DNA of 64,000 nt from positions 1-64,000 of the forward strand of contig DATJGF010000061.1 in assembly GCA_035495315.1 (NCBI GenBank), given 5' to 3'. Shown piece by piece: positions 1 to 8,589 of this stretch. The number at the start of each line of letters is the position of its first letter. Within the stretch, counting starts at the first letter, position 1. Under the pieces are notes generated by a model. The model saw nothing but the letters and a program-made list of their open reading frames with translations. It searched no databases and had not been told where the DNA came from. This DNA comes from DATJGF01 sp035495315 (lineage in GTDB: Bacteria; Verrucomicrobiota; Verrucomicrobiia; Limisphaerales; UBA8199). Position numbers and translations under genes: made by a program.

Positions 1-188
1 GTGGACTGAAGTCCACGGACACCATCGGGATGTCGCTACGCGACGCATATTTTTCGGGGCGCTCGTTGTCCGTGGACTGAAGTCCACGGCTACCATCGGG
101 ATGTCGCTACGCGACGCTATTTTTAGGGGCGCTCTTGTCCGCGGACTGAAGTCCACGGCTAGCGTCGGGATGTCGCTACGCGATGGTG
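1..188. repeat. Tandem ~70-bp repeat, about 2.6 copies, of hairpin modules
   Basis: Three successive copies begin near 1, 72 and 141. Each holds a hairpin of the form GTGGACT-GA-AGTCCAC, then a short spacer, then a second hairpin GTCGC-TAC-GCGAC, then a spacer with a T-run and GGGGCGCTC. The third copy is degenerate at its 3' end (GCGATGG instead of GCGACGC). The first copy is cut by the window edge, so the array may extend further left. No credible gene lies in 1-400; an open frame across 101-298 only reads through the repeats. Confidence 0.85.
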
Positions 189-400
189 CCACGGCGGGAG
201 GGTTTGAGGGGCGGTGGCGGTTGGCTTCGGAGAGCGCGGACGGGCCCTTCCATGCATCCGGCTGGCCTTGCGGGACGAATGAAAAGGTGAATGCGTAGAA
301 TGGTGATTCAATTTGGCGCTGGCGAGGGGCGGGATGATTCGGCAAGCTGGGTCGTGCCGATTCGCTTTCGGCCCATTGTAGCCGGGCAGGTGCGGAAATT

Positions 401-979
401 ATGCTGGAACGAGAAACGGCTGAAGCAACCAAAGCCGCCCAGGCACGACTGCTGCAACGGGTTGCGGGCGGAGACCTGGGAGCGGTTTCGGAACTCTACG
501 ACCAAATCGCGGCGCCGCTCTTCTCGGTGGCGGTGCGCATCCTGGGAGACACGGCGGACGCGGAAGAAGTCGTTCAGGATGTATTCGTCCAGATCTGGGA
601 AAAGGCGGGGACGTTCGACGTCGGCCTGGGCTCGGCATTCCATTGGGCCTTGAGCATCACGCGGCACCGTTGCATCGATCGCCTGCGCTCGCGCGCCCGA
701 CGAACCAGGCTGGTGGAGGAATTCCAGACCAATATGGTGACCAGCGTGTCTACCACTTTAGAAAGCACGAGTTCGTTGGACAGCGATGACACACGCGCGT
801 TGCGAAACGCGATGAACAATTTGCCTGAAGACCAGCAGCAGGCGATTGAGTTGGCCTTTTTCGGCGGCAAAACGCACTTGGAAATTGCGGAGTTTTTGAA
901 CCAGCCGTTGGGCACGGTTAAGGCCCGCATCCGGCGCGGAATGCTGAAGTTGCGCGAGAGCCTGCAGGAATACGCATGA
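401..979 (+). CDS. ECF RNA polymerase sigma factor (SigK-like)
   Basis: This 192-residue protein has the two-domain layout of extracytoplasmic function sigma factors. Residues 20-90 form sigma region 2, with the aromatic-rich FSVAVRIL and DAEEVVQDVFVQIWE segments. Residues 130-188 form region 4, with NLPEDQQQAIELAFFGGKT and a helix-turn-helix ending GTVKARIRRG. It would direct RNA polymerase to a small stress or envelope regulon. Its stop codon overlaps the start of the next gene (ATGA at 976-979), so the two are translationally coupled, and the partner is a plausible anti-sigma factor. I see no clear Shine-Dalgarno sequence and chose the first ATG that keeps all of region 2. Confidence 0.93.
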   Translation: MLERETAEATKAAQARLLQRVAGGDLGAVSELYDQIAAPLFSVAVRILGDTADAEEVVQDVFVQIWEKAGTFDVGLGSAFHWALSITRHRCIDRLRSRARRTRLVEEFQTNMVTSVSTTLESTSSLDSDDTRALRNAMNNLPEDQQQAIELAFFGGKTHLEIAEFLNQPLGTVKARIRRGMLKLRESLQEYA

Positions 980-1590
980 TCACCGAGCACCAACAGGAAC
1001 AAGCGGCACTTTACGCCCTGGGCGCATTGGCGGTCGAGGAGCAAGAACAATTCCTTGCAGAGGTGAGTGCCAACGTGGAGTTGCGGGAATTGGTTCGGTC
1101 ATTGCAGGACACCAGCGACAGAATTTCCCTCACCGCGCCGCGGGTTAGTCCACCGAGGGACCTGAAGGGAAAAATGTTGGCTCGAGTAAGGGCCAAGGCA
1201 TCAGTGGGTCCACCTGAGACTGCACGATTGCCTTCACCTCAGGAATTGGGCCTTCGTTTTCTGATGGATGCACCGAGGTCGGAATGGAAACAGTTACCGA
1301 TTGCCGGCGCGTGGATTAAGCTGCTGTCGGCGCAGCCGGACCGTGGTTACGCGGTGCTGCTAGGCAAATTGGATCCCGGCGTGCGCTACCCGGCGCACAT
1401 CAATGCAGGCCCGGAGGATATCTATATTCTTACAGGCGACTTGCACGTGAGTGACAAGACTCTCGGCCCTGGCGATTTTCACCATGCGGATGCGGGATCG
1501 GCGCATCAGGAGAATTATTCGGTCGAAGGCTGCACGTTACTGGCGGTGTTGACGATGGATGATCCGTTAGTCAGTTTTGCGATGGCTTAG
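976..1590 (+). CDS. Cupin-type anti-sigma factor, ChrR/RskA-like
   Basis: This 204-residue protein starts inside the sigma-factor stop codon. Residues 1-70 (EQAALYALGALAVEEQEQF) resemble the sigma-binding head of RskA-type anti-sigma factors. No HxxxCxxC zinc motif is present in the head. Residues 95-200 form a cupin barrel with GVRYPAHINAGPEDIYILTG and a later GSAHQENYS strand, as in the C-terminal sensor of ChrR. In the first cupin motif the usual H-x-H is H-I-N, while the Glu and the later His remain, so metal binding may be altered. I infer that it holds the upstream sigma factor inactive until the cupin senses a signal such as an oxidant. No membrane segment is present, so it should be cytoplasmic. 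Confidence 0.82.
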   Translation: MITEHQQEQAALYALGALAVEEQEQFLAEVSANVELRELVRSLQDTSDRISLTAPRVSPPRDLKGKMLARVRAKASVGPPETARLPSPQELGLRFLMDAPRSEWKQLPIAGAWIKLLSAQPDRGYAVLLGKLDPGVRYPAHINAGPEDIYILTGDLHVSDKTLGPGDFHHADAGSAHQENYSVEGCTLLAVLTMDDPLVSFAMA

Positions 1591-1661
1591 GGATTCCCGC
1601 GGCGGGCTCTTCATCGTAAATCGAAGCTTCGGGTGAATCCGGAATCTTCGGCGCTATTCAG

Positions 1662-1691
1662 AAAGCCGAGCTCCGCGGAGCTTGGCCTTCC
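1662..1691. repeat. Intergenic hairpin between convergent genes
   Basis: A perfect 14-bp palindrome AGCTCCGCGGAGCT (1669-1682) is flanked by the imperfectly complementary arms GAAAGCC and GGCCTTC. It sits between a plus-strand gene ending at 1590 and a minus-strand gene ending at 1705. It could terminate both transcripts or be a dispersed REP-like repeat. No T-run follows it. Confidence 0.6.
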
Positions 1692-1704
1692 GAATCTCGC
1701 GGAT

Positions 1705-3078
1705 TTAGCTCCTGATCCCGTTTTGCTGGCGGTCAAAATCGGCGCGCTGGGTTGCGGCTAAGGCTTCAGGGCGATAAAAGCGGTCGTAAAACTCGGCATC
1801 GAGGTGACATGCCTGGAACCCAAGCACGGTTCGGTATGGCGTGAGATAGACGGGGAACCTGCCGTACCGATTCCACAGATACTCACAATAGGCGGTGGTT
1901 CCGGCAATAGCAGCTTCGCTGGTCGCCGGGATTTTTGCAGTGACCTCCTGAGGTTTGGCCCACGCATTGCCGGCCGGGTGCCCGCGAAAAATGCCTTTGG
2001 CGCCAAATTTGATGTCAGCTACCGCGCGCACGGCCTCCGCCATTGAGTTGTAATACGGCGGACAAAAGGGTTTGAGCAGTGTCTCGCCATTTGTCTCGAG
2101 CCCGACGGGATACGGGACCAACGGATCACGCTTCAGCAGTTTCATTCCCAGTGCAACGGTTTTGCCCACGCCGAGATAGCGGCTCGCAGGCATTTGTTGC
2201 ATGCGAAAGCCGAGCGCCTGGAACCAGCCGAACTCATGGTTGGCGAAGTTGGGGAATCCGCCCAAACCCAGGGCCTGCGCCATCAACCCGAGGTTTTGGA
2301 GCATCATCCCTTGCTCGACTGTGACGAATTCCGTCACGAATTGCTCAACCTGCCGGATGGTGGCCACACGACCATGATGCGGATCGTCATCAAGATGTCC
2401 GCCTCGGCTGCGGGCAAATCGCGCCAGGCCCGCCGGCCGGAAATTATTTCGTTCGTCGAGGATGAAGGCATTGGTGGTTTCATTGAGGATTTCCAACAGC
2501 CCATTGACATACATGAAGGTCAGATCGTTTATCGGCAAAAAGTAGCTGGTGCCGGCCGCGTGCGCCGACCAACGGTTGGCATTGATATTAAAGAGGGGCT
2601 CAGTGGGGGTGGTAGCGCGCCCTGTCTTTATTTGTACTCGGCATCGTTTGTAGAGCTCGGTAAAAGCTCCGGCCGCGCCCAACTTGATGAGCTCGTCGAT
2701 GCTGTTGTCGGGGATTTCCTGTGGGCGCCGAATGAGATAGGTCGCCTGATCGTTCGTCACGATTAAGCCTACGGTTTGCAGGCCATCACCGCTGGCGACC
2801 GTGCGGGCGATCAGTCCGGCCATGATGCTCCCGCCGCCTCCCGGTGCGTAACAAAGGTCTGCCAGGGCGTGTCCAGTGATGCCACAAGCCGCAAAGACGA
2901 GCGCTGCCTCCTCGTGTTCAGTGAGCGGGGCCGGCGAATAGCGGCTTTCAAAGGCGAGTGGGCCACCAGGCATTTTCATGCCGAGCCCGAAGCGGCGAGA
3001 GCGACGGTCGCGGAGGGCAGTTAAGAGAGGGTAATCGGGCAAAGAGTTCGGCGAAGGGGTTGTGAGCGGGGCTTGCAT
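1705..3078 (-). CDS. Nitroreductase-like protein
   Basis: The likely protein is 457 residues, starting at the ATG at 3078 (MQAPLTTP). The open frame extends upstream to 3357, but that part runs through an intergenic hairpin repeat and looks non-coding. Near the N-terminus ALRDRRSRRFG resembles the FMN-binding start of nitroreductases (R-R-S-x-R). Further on, GMMLQNLGLMAQALGLGG resembles the second conserved nitroreductase helix. An FMN-dependent oxidoreductase is therefore plausible, but the protein is about twice the usual family length and the middle is unfamiliar. It lies alone between the sigma/anti-sigma pair and the divergent 3429 gene. No signal peptide is seen. Confidence 0.6.
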   Translation of the reverse strand: MQAPLTTPSPNSLPDYPLLTALRDRRSRRFGLGMKMPGGPLAFESRYSPAPLTEHEEAALVFAACGITGHALADLCYAPGGGGSIMAGLIARTVASGDGLQTVGLIVTNDQATYLIRRPQEIPDNSIDELIKLGAAGAFTELYKRCRVQIKTGRATTPTEPLFNINANRWSAHAAGTSYFLPINDLTFMYVNGLLEILNETTNAFILDERNNFRPAGLARFARSRGGHLDDDPHHGRVATIRQVEQFVTEFVTVEQGMMLQNLGLMAQALGLGGFPNFANHEFGWFQALGFRMQQMPASRYLGVGKTVALGMKLLKRDPLVPYPVGLETNGETLLKPFCPPYYNSMAEAVRAVADIKFGAKGIFRGHPAGNAWAKPQEVTAKIPATSEAAIAGTTAYCEYLWNRYGRFPVYLTPYRTVLGFQACHLDAEFYDRFYRPEALAATQRADFDRQQNGIRS

Positions 3079-3185
3079 CAGATGCTTATAGCGGTTCAGG
3101 GCGGTCGGTGCAATGCGGGGGGGGAGGAGGAAGTGGAGACGGCGCGACGGGTGTGGGGGGAGGTTCATGGATACAGACTGAAAGT

Positions 3186-3275
3186 CATCGGATTGCAGAC
3201 TGGAAGCCTGCCGATTGTCATCCGATTGCAGACTGGAAGTCTGCGGTACAGCAGAGTGAAACTCTGCGCTACGAG
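3186..3275. repeat. Intergenic hairpin repeat cluster (17-nt units)
   Basis: Three short hairpins follow each other: GCAGACTGGAAGCCTGC (3195-3211, imperfect), GCAGACTGGAAGTCTGC (3228-3244) and GCAGAGTGAAACTCTGC (3251-3267). Perfect units have a 7-bp stem and a 3-nt loop. The same units recur at 8388-8510 and 32743-32848. The rest of the gap 3079-3428 between the divergent genes shows nothing else clear apart from the presumed promoters. Confidence 0.85.
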
Positions 3276-3428
3276 GAGCATCAATACGTTTGGCGGGGGA
3301 AGGCGGATGCATGGAGGGGCGTTTTTTAGTTTGAATCTGCGCGCATCCGTTCTTCAAGGAGACGCGTAATCACAAACGAATCTCGGAATCGCATTAAAAC
3401 AAGCGCGCGCATGCTGCAGGAGTTCAAT

Positions 3429-4763
3429 ATGAAAAAGGTGTTATTGATCGTTTGTTGTTTTGTGGTGGCTTCCTGCCACAAACGTGAAGAACAGAAATCC
3501 GATGCCATCCTGGCTAGCCCCGGTTTCAAAGAACCTGATCCGCTCGCGTTAATGCTGGCACCGCACGCTGGCGAAGGGCGATTGGATGCGCAGATCCGCC
3601 AGTTGCAGGATCAGATTCGATCACGGCACGACATCGGAACGAAGGTTGAGGAACTTGGCTGGTTGTATGTCGCCAAAGCGCGGGAGAGCTTCGATGCCGG
3701 CTACTACAAGCTCGCGGAGCAGTGTGCGGTCTGGTTGGAACGGAAAGATCCACATGCACCTGAGGCTTTGTTCTTACGCGGGCATGTGCTGCACAACCTG
3801 CATCGCTTCAAAGAGGCGGAAGAACTGGCCAATGACGTGATTGCCCGGCGGGGCATGCCTGCTGATTTCGGTTTGCTGGGAGACGCCCTTATGGAACAGG
3901 GCAAACTTGAAGAAGCGGCCGGCGCGTACCAGGACATGGCGGACCTTAAACCCGACCTGCACGCGATGGTGCGCGCGGCCCATCTGCGTTGGCTTAAGGG
4001 CGACCTTGCAGGGGCGATTGAGCTCGCGCAGGACGCGGCGAAATCGGTTAGCCCCCGCGATGCGGACACCGCGGCGTGGGTGCTGACACGCCTCGCGACC
4101 TATGAGTTCCAATCCGGGGCAGTGGCAGCCGCCCGGGTGGCCTGTACTGAGTCGGAGTCGTTGCGAGCTGAATACCCGCCAACGTTGTTACTGCGGGGGC
4201 GAATGCTACTGGCAGAAGGAAACTCTGCAGAAGCCCTGGCCGTCTTAAAGAAAGCGGCTGCGTTGGTCCCTTTACCGGAATATCTATGGAACCTAATCGA
4301 AGCCCTGCAGGCGAATGGTGAACTCGTTGAAGCACGCCGAGTGGAGAGCGAGTTGCGTCGCACCGGCGTGTTGAGCGATCCGCGCACGCTGGCGTTGTTC
4401 CTGGCAACGCGCGGAGAAGATTCTCGACTGTCGCTGCGCCTGGCAGAGGAGGAATTGGAAAATCGGCAAGACATCTTCTCTTACGACGCACTGGCATGGG
4501 CGTTGGCCGCAGTTGGTCGAATCGAGGACGCTCGCAACCGCATGACCAAAGCCTTAAGGGAAGGTACGCAAGACGCGCGGCTCTTTTTTCACGCCGCAGT
4601 GCTGGCCGATCGGGCCACCGATCCGGTTGAGAGTGCAAAGTGGGCGGGCAAAGCTGCTGCGCTAAAGCATTTACTGCTTCCGTCCGAGCGCGAGCAACTC
4701 TCACGATTGGCGGCTTCACAATTTCCCAACCAGTCGATTGGTTTGGCTGGGGCGGAAAAATAA
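3429..4763 (+). CDS. TPR-repeat lipoprotein
   Basis: The chosen ATG at 3429 is preceded by CAGGAG (3418-3423) and gives a 444-residue protein with a clear lipoprotein signal, MKKVLLIVCCFVVASC, so Cys16 would be lipidated. The rest is helical, with tetratricopeptide-like repeats. Examples are the segment around KLAEQCAVWLERKDPHAPEA and the segment around GKLEEAAGAYQDMADLKPDL. It is probably anchored to the outer or inner membrane and acts as a protein-protein scaffold. Only 27 bp separate it from the DUF4331 gene downstream, so the two are probably co-transcribed. The pairing suggests the scaffold serves the DUF4331 protein; that is inference. Confidence 0.85.
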   Translation: MKKVLLIVCCFVVASCHKREEQKSDAILASPGFKEPDPLALMLAPHAGEGRLDAQIRQLQDQIRSRHDIGTKVEELGWLYVAKARESFDAGYYKLAEQCAVWLERKDPHAPEALFLRGHVLHNLHRFKEAEELANDVIARRGMPADFGLLGDALMEQGKLEEAAGAYQDMADLKPDLHAMVRAAHLRWLKGDLAGAIELAQDAAKSVSPRDADTAAWVLTRLATYEFQSGAVAAARVACTESESLRAEYPPTLLLRGRMLLAEGNSAEALAVLKKAAALVPLPEYLWNLIEALQANGELVEARRVESELRRTGVLSDPRTLALFLATRGEDSRLSLRLAEEELENRQDIFSYDALAWALAAVGRIEDARNRMTKALREGTQDARLFFHAAVLADRATDPVESAKWAGKAAALKHLLLPSEREQLSRLAASQFPNQSIGLAGAEK

Positions 4764-4790
4764 CAAACCAAATCCAGAAAGGTAGATACA

Positions 4791-6245
4791 ATGAAGAGAA
4801 CTGCATTCAAGGCCTGCCGATGGGCGGGGATCGTGCTGGGAATCCCGCTGGCGCTGCCGGCGTTGGCTTCCAGTCATATGGACGCGCCACTGATCACACG
4901 GGATCCGTCGGCGAACACGACCGACGTTTACGCGTTCGTTCAAAACGAAAACGGGGTCAAGACGCTGGTGACCGCGCTGGGAGTTTACCCGTTTGAAGAA
5001 CCAGGCATCGGACCAAACAAGTACAACTTCGATGACAATGTGCTGTACCAGATCCATGTAGCGACGGGTGCGGACCTGGCGGAGGGCCGTCCGACGGTCA
5101 GCTATCAATTCCGGTTCAATACCAGCTTTAAGAACGAAAACACCATTTTGCAATCGTACCTCGGTGTGATTCAGGATGTCGGAGACGCGTCGCAAAACCT
5201 GACACAGACGTACACGGTTACGAAAGTGGATCATCATGGCGGACGCCGCACGGTGCTGGGCAGTGGGACTGTCCCGCCGAACAACCAGGGCATTGCGACG
5301 CCCTTTTACAACCAGGGCGATGACGGCGAGAACCCGGCAAAGCCGGGCGTGGCCAATGCAACGGACCTCGATCGCTATACCCAGGAATCGATAACGACAC
5401 TTAAAAACGGGTATGTCGCCTTCGCGGGACAGCGCGACGATGGCTTTTATGGAGATATCCAGGCTATCTTCGACTTGCTGCAGCTTCGTTCACCGGGCAA
5501 AGACGCCCAGGGCGGGTTCAACATTCACTTGATGGAATTGGCCATCCCGGTCAGTGAATTAGGTGGCGACCAACAAGTTGTTGGTGTCTATGCAACCACC
5601 AGCCGCCGGACGTTCCATGTGCTGCGCCAAGAGGGGCACGAGGAGATGGGCGAATGGGTGCAGGTCGCTCGGCAAGGCAATCCCCTGTTTAACGAGGCGT
5701 TGGTGGCAATCGCAGACAAGGATCTCTACAGCCGAACTTCGCCGGCCCGCGACCACGTGCTGTTTCAGAAGTACGCTGAAACTCCCGAATTGGCGCACCT
5801 GATTAATGCGATTGTATTCGGGGGCAACGGCCCAGCTCCGGAAACCAATCGGACCGATATTGTGGGGATCTACATTCCGGATGTGATCAAAGTGGACCTG
5901 TCAACTGGGCCCTGTCGCCTCGGAGGCAACGGCACCAACACCGGGAGCAATCCGGATGACTCGGGATTCTCCCGGCTTGGGATATTTGGCGGCGACACCC
6001 TGACCAGCACCGTGCAAGCCGGCTTTGGCGGCGGAGTGGTTCCGGGCGGATGGCCCAACGGCCGACGCTTCGGCGATGACGTAATCGACATCGCCGTGAC
6101 AGCGCTCATTAGCGACCTGCGCGTTAATCCGCCGGTGATCAACGGTCCGGCCGGGGACAATGTGAACTGGAACGATATTGCGTACAACAAGGTGTTCCCG
6201 TACGAGGCTACACCTCAAAACGGGCGCAATCACACCCATCACTAA
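4791..6245 (+). CDS. DUF4331 family exported protein
   Basis: This 484-residue protein has an N-terminal signal peptide (RTAFKACRWAGIVLGIPLALPALA). The hallmark DUF4331 start follows directly: SSHMDAPLITRDPSANTTDVYAFVQ. The domain spans almost the whole chain, including FNIHLMELAIPVSELGG and a C-terminal DVIDIAVTALISDLRVN. The family's biochemical function is not known. AGAAAGG (about 4776-4782) lies upstream of the ATG as a ribosome binding site. The downstream hairpin at 6259-6297 probably ends or attenuates the transcript. Its neighbours are a TPR lipoprotein, a pseudopilin-like protein and a HupE-type membrane protein. Confidence 0.88.
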   Translation: MKRTAFKACRWAGIVLGIPLALPALASSHMDAPLITRDPSANTTDVYAFVQNENGVKTLVTALGVYPFEEPGIGPNKYNFDDNVLYQIHVATGADLAEGRPTVSYQFRFNTSFKNENTILQSYLGVIQDVGDASQNLTQTYTVTKVDHHGGRRTVLGSGTVPPNNQGIATPFYNQGDDGENPAKPGVANATDLDRYTQESITTLKNGYVAFAGQRDDGFYGDIQAIFDLLQLRSPGKDAQGGFNIHLMELAIPVSELGGDQQVVGVYATTSRRTFHVLRQEGHEEMGEWVQVARQGNPLFNEALVAIADKDLYSRTSPARDHVLFQKYAETPELAHLINAIVFGGNGPAPETNRTDIVGIYIPDVIKVDLSTGPCRLGGNGTNTGSNPDDSGFSRLGIFGGDTLTSTVQAGFGGGVVPGGWPNGRRFGDDVIDIAVTALISDLRVNPPVINGPAGDNVNWNDIAYNKVFPYEATPQNGRNHTHH

Positions 6246-6258
6246 CTCCAAACCCAAA

Positions 6259-6297
6259 GGAGGATCGGGCAAGTCTTCAGCGGCGGCCCGATCCTCC
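6259..6297 (+). terminator. Hairpin after DUF4331 gene, probable terminator
   Basis: A perfect 12-bp inverted repeat (GGAGGATCGGGC at 6259-6270 and GCCCGATCCTCC at 6286-6297) starts 14 bp after the stop codon. There is no run of T after it, so it may attenuate rather than end transcription. Confidence 0.6.
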
Positions 6298-6346
6298 CAA
6301 ATGTGTTATGATGGTCCGGCTCACCTCGAAAGCTCAGCGGAATTAC

Positions 6347-7252
6347 ATGAAAAAGATCAGTGCTGCCAAACGTGGTTTCACCCTGGTGGAACTTCTCACT
6401 GTGCTGGCGATTATCACGTTGCTGGCGGCGTTGCTACTGCCGGCGCTGATTCATGGCAAGACCCAGGCCCGCCGCATTAGTTGTCTGTCGAATCTGCGCG
6501 AAATCGGCGCGGCGGCTTTCCTGTATATGGCGGATTATAACGGCGGCCTGTTTCATCACCATGAGGGCTGGGTGTTGGATGACGGAACGCAGGTAGACCA
6601 GTTACCCACCAGTCTTGGCGCAATCGTGGGCGGCGGCAAAGGGACCAGTGAGTCGGAGAAACCGTGGGTAATCTATTTTCAACCATACCTGCGGAGTCGT
6701 CAGGTAGCCTTCTGTCCGTCGGACTTAACGCCACGTTCGAAAATTCTTGCCAGCGCGTTAAGCGGTTACAACGGCAACGCGTCGACTTCGACGCAGGTGC
6801 CGCCGACGTCGGAATTGGGAGTCGCACTCCGGGATCATCTCACGCTCGAAAGCTATGCCCTGGATTCCATTTTTACCCACAAATCGGCTCGTTACGCTTT
6901 GGAAGGCGCGCTGGATGGATTTGCGACCGAACGGGCTTTGGGCGGTTTGCCCAATCCGAATTTGATTATGTTTTCCGAACGGAATTCGGAGGCGCTGAAT
7001 GCAGCGGACAATCACGTTTATGGCAATACCAGCCAGGACGATTACGACACGTGGGTAGGCGAGGCGGCGTTAGTGAGGTGGGGCAGCGGCAAATATGGCG
7101 ACCAAGCCTGGCTTCGCTACAATCGCCATGGAAAGGCTGCGAACTACACCTACACTGACGGCCACGCAGCGCTGCTTCGCTGGACCAAGGCGCGAGTCGA
7201 TCAGTTTCCCGATCATGTCGTGCGCCAACCGCTGCAATTTCCGCCACCTTAA
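6347..7252 (+). CDS. Pseudopilin-like protein with H-X9-DG C-terminus
   Basis: Starting at the ATG at 6347, the 302-residue protein has a type IV prepilin leader: basic residues, then GFTLVELLTVLAIITLLAALLLPAL. Prepilin peptidase would cleave after the Gly. The globular part ends in H-GKAANYTYT-DG, an exact H-X9-DG signature seen in the many DUF1559-type pseudopilin-like proteins of Verrucomicrobiota and Planctomycetota. Such proteins are thought to be exported and membrane-anchored, but their roles are mostly unknown. An in-frame ATG at 6308 would add 13 residues that do not fit a prepilin leader. It follows the DUF4331 gene after a hairpin. Confidence 0.88.
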   Translation: MKKISAAKRGFTLVELLTVLAIITLLAALLLPALIHGKTQARRISCLSNLREIGAAAFLYMADYNGGLFHHHEGWVLDDGTQVDQLPTSLGAIVGGGKGTSESEKPWVIYFQPYLRSRQVAFCPSDLTPRSKILASALSGYNGNASTSTQVPPTSELGVALRDHLTLESYALDSIFTHKSARYALEGALDGFATERALGGLPNPNLIMFSERNSEALNAADNHVYGNTSQDDYDTWVGEAALVRWGSGKYGDQAWLRYNRHGKAANYTYTDGHAALLRWTKARVDQFPDHVVRQPLQFPPP

Positions 7253-7279
7253 GAATCAGGACGAAAACTCGCGCGGCGT

Positions 7280-8362
7280 ATGAGTGCGAATCGAACAGAG
7301 TGGACTTCGAACAAGGGACTGTGGGGCCGACTTTGCGGAATCCTCTTGGTGTTTGGATTTCCGCTGATGGTCTGGGGACATGATCCGGGTTTGAGCAGCG
7401 CGTTGATTAGAACGGGTCCCTGCAAACTGGAAGTTACATTGACGTTCGCGAGACGAGACGCAGAACAAATCATCGAACCTGGGACCGGAAGCCGTTTCGA
7501 ACCCCGTTTGTTGGGCAAAGCAACAAGCGACGAGTTTTGTGTGAGTGGTGCTGATTCAACAGCTAAGGCAGAGGGGCTCAGGGCCCGATTGGACGATCAG
7601 AACAACGCGACGATTTCGTGGAGTCTGCCTTGGCACCAAGACTCGGTTATCAAGGTAGATTCGAAGCTCCTGCGGCGGCTGCCCCCAGGCCACCGACAAT
7701 ACCTGGCAGTGCAACTTGCCGACGGGAAGATGGTTGCGGAACGGTTGCTCAGCACGCAGGACCATTTAGTGGAAATCGCGATTCCCGCCGCCCTCGCATG
7801 TGAGCCGCCTGCAAATTCGGCGATTAGCTTCCTGCCGTTGGGCATCCAGCACATTCTGACTGGGTACGACCACCTATTGTTCCTGTTTGGATTACTTCTC
7901 GTGACTCGTCGGTTCAGGTCGGCATTGCAGATAATTACCTGCTTCACCATAGCTCATTCCATAACCCTGGCCCTGGCGACGCTCGGCGCGGTGCCGGCGC
8001 CGGCGCGTCTTGTTGAACCACTCATCGCCGCATCGATTGTGTATGTGGGCGTGGAAAATCTGACGCGCGGTGGTGAACCCAAAGGACGCTGGTTACTGAC
8101 GTTTGTTTTTGGCCTGATTCATGGATGTGGCTTTGCTTCTGTGTTGCGGGAGCTTGGAATTGGGGCGGGTGGGCGGAGCATAGGGCTGCCGTTGATCTGC
8201 TTTAATGGCGGAGTGGAGCTAGGTCAGTTGTTGATCGCGGCGATTTTGCTGCCGCTCATCTGGAAAGCGCAAACACGTCCGGCTTTCGTTCGACGGATCG
8301 TCCCGGTCTCTTCGACTGCCATAGCCTTGCTGGGGAGCTACTGGTTCGTTCAGCGATTGTGA
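7280..8362 (+). CDS. HupE/UreJ-type membrane protein
   Basis: This 360-residue protein has a hydrophobic signal segment at residues 13-33, an extracytoplasmic region of about 150 residues, and then a membrane domain of six or seven helices. The membrane domain starts with SFLPLGIQHILTGYDHLLFL, and the His-rich GIQHI/GYDHL helix and GLIHGCGFASVL are hallmarks of the HupE/UreJ_2 family. HupE proteins are associated with nickel uptake for hydrogenases, but this long subtype is also common beside genes unrelated to nickel. It lies 27 bp after the pseudopilin gene. The nickel link is tempting because hypA-hypB lie 13 kb downstream, but it is not proven. Confidence 0.8.
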   Translation: MSANRTEWTSNKGLWGRLCGILLVFGFPLMVWGHDPGLSSALIRTGPCKLEVTLTFARRDAEQIIEPGTGSRFEPRLLGKATSDEFCVSGADSTAKAEGLRARLDDQNNATISWSLPWHQDSVIKVDSKLLRRLPPGHRQYLAVQLADGKMVAERLLSTQDHLVEIAIPAALACEPPANSAISFLPLGIQHILTGYDHLLFLFGLLLVTRRFRSALQIITCFTIAHSITLALATLGAVPAPARLVEPLIAASIVYVGVENLTRGGEPKGRWLLTFVFGLIHGCGFASVLRELGIGAGGRSIGLPLICFNGGVELGQLLIAAILLPLIWKAQTRPAFVRRIVPVSSTAIALLGSYWFVQRL

Positions 8363-8387
8363 ATGGGTTGAAGCGAATTCGCCCGCC

Positions 8388-8510
8388 CGTAGCGCAAGTT
8401 TTACTCTGCCGTATCGCAGATTTCCAATCTGCAAAAGCACCGGAAGTGGCTTACAATGGGGTAGCCGAGTGCAACTCGGCGGTGCAGCAGAGTGAAACTC
8501 TGCGTTACGT
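8388..8510. repeat. Intergenic hairpin repeat cluster (17-nt units)
   Basis: Units are GCAGATTTCCAATCTGC (8416-8432), GCCGAGTGCAACTCGGC (8464-8480) and GCAGAGTGAAACTCTGC (8487-8503), each a 7-bp stem with a 3-nt loop. A further degenerate piece lies near 8390-8410. The cluster fills most of the gap between the HupE-like gene and the next gene, and an upstream frame extension from 8359 reads straight through it. Confidence 0.85.
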
Positions 8511-8589
8511 TACATACACCCGCTGGCACCCATTTTGGTTTGAACAGCGCGATTTCACGGCTAGTCTATCCTCGTCGCCTGAATTGGAC

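Noticed and set aside
1..188. CRISPR array
   Set aside because: The repeats are about 70 bp with identical spacers and internal hairpins, and no cas genes are present.
101..298. Open frame of 65 codons in the repeat array
   Set aside because: It only reads through the hairpin repeats and has no ribosome binding site or protein-like composition.
2194..2766. 190-codon plus-strand frame opposite the nitroreductase-like gene
   Set aside because: It is antisense to a more convincing gene; high GC makes such shadow frames common.
3079..3357. N-terminal extension of the nitroreductase-like protein
   Set aside because: The added residues are encoded by the intergenic hairpin repeats.
4048..4806. 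252-codon minus-strand frame opposite the TPR lipoprotein
   Set aside because: Arg/Pro-rich composition, antisense to a good gene, no start signal.
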